In this document: positions 61,259 to 64,000 of the stretch, in pieces
Layout of the letters: each line of letters begins with the position of its first letter
Position numbering within the stretch: the first letter of the stretch is position 1
Assembly: GCF_013340305.1 (NCBI RefSeq)
Contig: NZ_BLVP01000008.1
Span: 359,408-423,407 of the forward strand
DNA: 64,000 nucleotides
Direction of reading: 5' to 3'
Source of the DNA: Desulfovibrio psychrotolerans
GTDB lineage: Bacteria > Desulfobacterota > Desulfovibrionia > Desulfovibrionales > Desulfovibrionaceae
Translations under genes and position numbers: made by a program
The notes under the pieces: model-generated
Seen by the model: only the letters and a program-made list of their open reading frames with translations
Database searches by the model: none
Told to the model about the DNA's origin: nothing

Positions 61259-62188
61259 ATGCCCTTGCTGCCCATGGCGTCCATGGTGTCCGTGATGCCC
61301 CTGATGGGAGAGGCGGCGGCCCTGCTCACGGCCATTCTCTGGGGGCTTTCCGCCTGCATGCACACATCTGCGGCCCGTCTTGTCGGGTCGCTTTCGCTCA
61401 ATCTTTTCCGGCTGCCGCTGTCGCTGCTCTTTTTTCTGGCGGGCATGCTGATTTTCGGAACGCCGTGGTCGCTACCGGAAGGAGCGGCGGGCTGGTTCAT
61501 ACTTTCCGGCGTGGTAGGGCTGGCATTCGGGGATGTGGTGTTTTACGCCAGTGCCGTGCGTCTGGGGGCGCGGCTCTCTGTGTTGCTGTGGGAACTCACC
61601 CCCGCTGCCACTGCTGTTCTGGCCTATTTTTTCCTTGGTGAAACCATAAGCCTGACCGGCATGGCGGGCATTGCGCTGACCATGCTCGGGGTGCTGTGGG
61701 TGCTGTTGGAAAAGCATGATGGCAGCATACCGGACCTGACTCCGCAGCGTTGGGTACAAGGGATATTCTTTGCGCTGGTTTCCGTGGCGGCGCAGAGCGT
61801 GAGCACCGTGTGCGCCCGCAACGCGCTGATTATGGGCGGCGATGTGCTTACCGGTGCCGCACTGCGCACGGGCAGCGCATCGCTTGCGCTCTGGATGTTT
61901 GTGCTGCTGGCGGGCAGGGCGGGGCATGTGGTGCGCACGCTGCGGGGCAGCCCGAAGGCCCTGCGGCTTATGCTGGCTGCCGGGATCATAGGTCCCACCG
62001 TGGGGGTGTGGCTTTCGCTCGTGGCGGTCAAGTACACCAAGGCGGGCATTGCGGCCACCATTATCGGGCTGGAGCCGCTGGTGGTTATCGCCCTGCTGGC
62101 CGTGTATGAACGCAAGCGGCCTTCTCCGCGGCTGGCCGTGGGGGCTGCTATCGCCTTTGCAGGCACGGCCATGCTTTTTCTGCGTTAG
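61259..62188 (+). CDS. EamA family (DMT) transporter
   Basis: A 309-residue inner-membrane transporter with about ten helices in two repeats: LTAILWGLSACMHTSAARLVG and LSLNLFRLPLSLLFFLAG in the first, and IFFALVSVAAQSVSTVCARNAL and AGIAATIIGLEPLVVIALLAVYE in the second. It is the third EamA-type protein within 16 kb, but sequence and layout differ from the others. The start was set at ATG 61259, because the TTG at 61178 would add 27 residues ahead of the first helix; the ribosome site (GGTGA) is weak. Substrate unknown. Confidence 0.88.
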   Translation: MPLLPMASMVSVMPLMGEAAALLTAILWGLSACMHTSAARLVGSLSLNLFRLPLSLLFFLAGMLIFGTPWSLPEGAAGWFILSGVVGLAFGDVVFYASAVRLGARLSVLLWELTPAATAVLAYFFLGETISLTGMAGIALTMLGVLWVLLEKHDGSIPDLTPQRWVQGIFFALVSVAAQSVSTVCARNALIMGGDVLTGAALRTGSASLALWMFVLLAGRAGHVVRTLRGSPKALRLMLAAGIIGPTVGVWLSLVAVKYTKAGIAATIIGLEPLVVIALLAVYERKRPSPRLAVGAAIAFAGTAMLFLR

Positions 62189-62268
62189 GCTGCGCCCTTT
62201 GCCTTGTCGTTCGGTTTTTCCGACTGGCAGGTTCGCGTTACGCGCTCAGGAAAGACCGGACAGATGAA

Positions 62269-62320
62269 CCGCTCTTGTGAGCCGCCATCAGGAACCGCCA
62301 TTGTGAGCCGCTATTGCCTG
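62269..62320 (+). repeat. 13-bp degenerate tandem repeat, 4 units
   Basis: Units at 62269, 62282, 62295 and 62308, all starting CCGC (CCGCTCTTGTGAG, CCGCCATCAGGAA, CCGCCATTGTGAG, CCGCTATTGCCTG). Alternate units are more alike, suggesting a 26-bp duplication. It lies at and just beyond the 3' end of the HxlR gene. Confidence 0.75.
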
Positions 62321-62742
62321 GGCAAGGCCTTGCCCGCAAGGGCTGTACGGGCGGCAGGCGTTTCGCAGGGCAGGTCGTCCTGATCTTCCACAGTCTCCAC
62401 GCCCCGCTGGCGTTCGTATTCCGCACCCCATTGGCAGAGTTGCTTCAGAAGCGGAAGCACGGACTGCCCCATGGGCGTGAGGGAATATTCCACCTTGGGC
62501 GGTACCTCCGCATACACCTGACGGTGCACTATCCCGTCGTTTTCCAGCTCACGCAGTTGCTGGGTGAGCATTTTCTGCGTGATGCTGGGCATGGAGCGCT
62601 TCAGTTCGCTGAAGCGGCGGGTGCCGTCCTGCCCCAGCCGGTACAGGATTATGGGTTTCCATTTGCCGCCTATGAGGAGCAGGGTAAGCTCCATGGCGCA
62701 GAAGTATTCCTTGCCGGAACAGCGTTTCAACTGACATCCCAT
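62311..62742 (-). CDS. HxlR family transcriptional regulator with N-terminal cysteines
   Basis: A 143-residue winged-helix regulator. The family signature is clear: MELTLLLIGGKWKPIILYRL near residue 17, FSELKRSMPSITQKMLTQQLRELENDGIVHRQVY (in parts) as the recognition helix and wing, then VEYSLTPMGQSVLPLL. The N-terminus carries three cysteines (CQLKRC and FC), like the thiol-based HxlR sensors YodB/HypR/QorR. GAGAGGAG upstream of ATG 62742 decides the start. The divergent gene is a flavoprotein with a nitroreductase behind it, the usual targets of such regulators, so it probably senses electrophiles or redox state. Confidence 0.9.
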   Translation of the reverse strand: MGCQLKRCSGKEYFCAMELTLLLIGGKWKPIILYRLGQDGTRRFSELKRSMPSITQKMLTQQLRELENDGIVHRQVYAEVPPKVEYSLTPMGQSVLPLLKQLCQWGAEYERQRGVETVEDQDDLPCETPAARTALAGKALPRQ

Positions 62743-62936
62743 AACAGACTCCTCTCCGGGCGCTGCGGCTTCCGGCATACGGTTTGGTCCGGCATTGTCG
62801 CGGTGGGCGTAATGCCAGCGCAGAACCTACGCTTCTCTGTGGTATCTTTCAAGGGGGTATGGTATCATAAAGTATGCTAGGAAACATTTTCGTGCGTACT
62901 TGCTGATATGTTTGTTGTGTGGTCTATGGGCTTGGT

Positions 62937-62953
62937 GGATACGTTCAGTATCC
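62937..62953 (+). promoter_or_regulatory. Candidate HxlR operator in the divergent region
   Basis: GGATAC-GTTCA-GTATCC (62937-62953) is a perfect inverted repeat 30 bp upstream of the flavoprotein start. Further GGTATC half-site-like copies occur at 62841-62846 and 62861-62866 in the same divergent gap. Assignment to HxlR is by position. Confidence 0.45.
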
Positions 62954-62983
62954 GGAATGGAGCAAGTGCCATAGGAGTTTGAT

Positions 62984-63565
62984 ATGTCAAAGCGTATTGT
63001 GATTGTGCACGGAGCCCCCCGCAAGAAGGGCAACACCCGTGCAGTGACAAGGTTGGCTGCAGAGGCTGCACGCAGGGAAGGTGCCGTGGTGACGGAGATT
63101 GACGTTACCAAGCTGGCGTTCAGCACTCCCGGATGTATCGGCTGCGCTCAATGCCAGCAGTCGGATACCTATGAATGTACGCTGGGTGACGAACTTGCGC
63201 GGAGTGTGGCGACGCTGGCGGAGTACGATGTTATAGTGTTCTCGACCCCGTTGTACTGGTGGAGCTATTCTGCGCAGTTGAAGATGTTCATAGACAGGAT
63301 GTATTCTCTGTGCAAATTCTCGGACGAGGAAGGAATCCGGTCTGTGGTGAGCGGAAAAACGCTTGCCCTTATAGCCACTGCAGGCGGGCCTATGCAGGAT
63401 AATCTTGAGGTGCTGGAGAGTCAGCTGAGAAATCCTGCGGCCATGCTCGGATGTTCATTCGCCTCCTGTCTTTTCCCGGATGTGCGCATGGAAGCGGGGG
63501 ACTTGAAAAACGACCCGTTGGCGGCGGAGAGGGCGCAAGCCTTCGGGCGGCTGCTGGCTTCCTGA
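62984..63565 (+). CDS. NAD(P)H-dependent flavodoxin-fold oxidoreductase
   Basis: A 193-residue FMN-binding protein of the NADPH-dependent FMN reductase / iron-sulfur flavoprotein group. The FMN phosphate loop is GAPRKKGNTRAVTRLA near residue 9. The segment GCIGCAQCQQSDTYEC near 51 has a compact cysteine cluster like that of the iron-sulfur flavoproteins. STPLYWWSYSAQLKMFIDRMYSL near 85 and ALIATAGGPMQDN near 125 are the other flavin contacts. A TAGGAG ribosome site precedes the ATG. It is divergent from the thiol-type HxlR gene. It may be a quinone or disulfide reductase, or an Fe-S flavoprotein. Confidence 0.88.
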   Translation: MSKRIVIVHGAPRKKGNTRAVTRLAAEAARREGAVVTEIDVTKLAFSTPGCIGCAQCQQSDTYECTLGDELARSVATLAEYDVIVFSTPLYWWSYSAQLKMFIDRMYSLCKFSDEEGIRSVVSGKTLALIATAGGPMQDNLEVLESQLRNPAAMLGCSFASCLFPDVRMEAGDLKNDPLAAERAQAFGRLLAS

Positions 63566-63752
63566 ACCTGTTTGCTGATATGGCTGTTGCAACCTGCGTG
63601 TGAAAAGGCGAATCGTGTGAGCAAGCCTTCACGAAACCACATGAGCATGGCAAGGTTGCACCCTGTGCAGCAGTATTGTCGGAACAGTGTCGCCGGGCGG
63701 CAACGCTTACGGCGGATACTCATGCCAACGAAGCAAACCCCCTGGAGGTTGT

Positions 63753-64000
63753 ATGGAAACATTGCAGGCTATTCATACCCGTCGGTCCATCCGCCGTTAT
63801 GCACCGGGCAAGGTGGGGCGGGACGTTGTGGAAGAACTGCTCCGGGCGGGCATGGCGGCCCCCAGCGCGGGCAACCAGCAGCCGTGGCGGTTTGTCGTTA
63901 TTGAAGACAGGGCCGTGCTGGAGAGGATTCCGGCCATACATCCCTATGCGGTAATGGCCTCCAAGGCTTCCTGCGCCATTATGGTGTGCGGTGATCCGAC
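63753..64000 (+). CDS. Nitroreductase family protein, N-terminal part (cut by window end)
   Basis: The first 82 residues of a protein that would be about 170-200 long. METLQAIHTRRSIRRYAPGKV and AGMAAPSAGNQQPWRFVVIED are the classic FMN-binding start of the nitroreductase family. GGAGG sits just before the ATG. It follows the flavoprotein by about 190 bp on the same strand and is probably part of the same redox-responsive group. The frame is intact to the last base, so the truncation is due to the window only. Confidence 0.92.
   Translation, partial: METLQAIHTRRSIRRYAPGKVGRDVVEELLRAGMAAPSAGNQQPWRFVVIEDRAVLERIPAIHPYAVMASKASCAIMVCGDP

Noticed and set aside
1-64000. tRNA, rRNA, insertion sequences or prophage genes
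   Set aside because: I found no cloverleaf-like sequence, no transposase or integrase motifs and no phage structural genes on reading through the window. A covariance search would be needed to exclude small RNAs fully.

Overview
The window looks like chromosomal DNA of a GC-rich sulfate-reducing bacterium of the Desulfovibrio group (Desulfobacterota). The strongest indicators are a periplasmic [FeFe] hydrogenase with a separate Tat-exported small subunit (hydA/hydB), its maturases hydE, hydF and hydG with aspA and a TM1266-type regulator beside them, and a hom gene followed by a phosphoglycerate-mutase-like 'proposed homoserine kinase'. I saw no rRNA, tRNA, CRISPR array, insertion sequence or prophage. 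The layout is housekeeping DNA with an accessory secretion locus and several signalling proteins.

Region by region: 1-5.0 kb holds the end of thiM, thiE, an FAD/NAD oxidoreductase, an FKBP isomerase, an M20 amidohydrolase and a membrane protein. 5.3-7.3 kb holds a TrmB regulator with a lysA-type decarboxylase, followed by about 0.9 kb of structured non-coding DNA. 8.2-13 kb has a ribbon-helix-helix-like protein with a self-overlapping operator, a MATE exporter with a DUF2156 protein, a NifU-like protein and gltX. 13.2-17.1 kb is an overlapping aminotransferase / homoserine dehydrogenase / proposed homoserine kinase operon. 17.2-24.6 kb carries a sensor kinase with mltA on the minus strand, then aroK, usp, aroC and recD2. 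24.9-31 kb has two small unknown proteins, a chemotaxis receptor and htpG. 31.0-35.0 kb is one very large hybrid sensor whose kinase core has lost key residues.

35.2-43.6 kb is the [FeFe] hydrogenase locus, all on the minus strand: hydA-hydB, a terminator, then TM1266-hydG, then aspA / unknown protein / hydE / hydF with overlapping ends. 44-47.6 kb has a lipoprotein, an AlaX-like editing protein, a membrane-anchored protein and an EamA transporter. 47.9-55.7 kb is a type I secretion locus: a secreted unknown protein, an ABC transporter, an HlyD adaptor and, convergent with them, a FecR/FG-GAP/RTX protein that is its likely substrate. 55.8-64 kb has RarD, a SLOG-fold protein, a degenerate sensor, an internally duplicated membrane protein, a GDPD phosphodiesterase, another EamA transporter, and an HxlR regulator divergent from a flavoprotein and a nitroreductase cut by the window end.

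The most unusual feature is scattered through the window: at least nine loci of degenerate short tandem repeats. Each has a different sequence and a different fixed period (9, 10, 11, 12, 13, 16 or 33 bp). Most lie right after stop codons, one lies in the htpG leader, and two run in frame through linkers of a sensor and a secretion ATPase. Second in interest is the 1322-residue hybrid histidine kinase whose phospho-acceptor His is Pro while its receiver domain looks intact.
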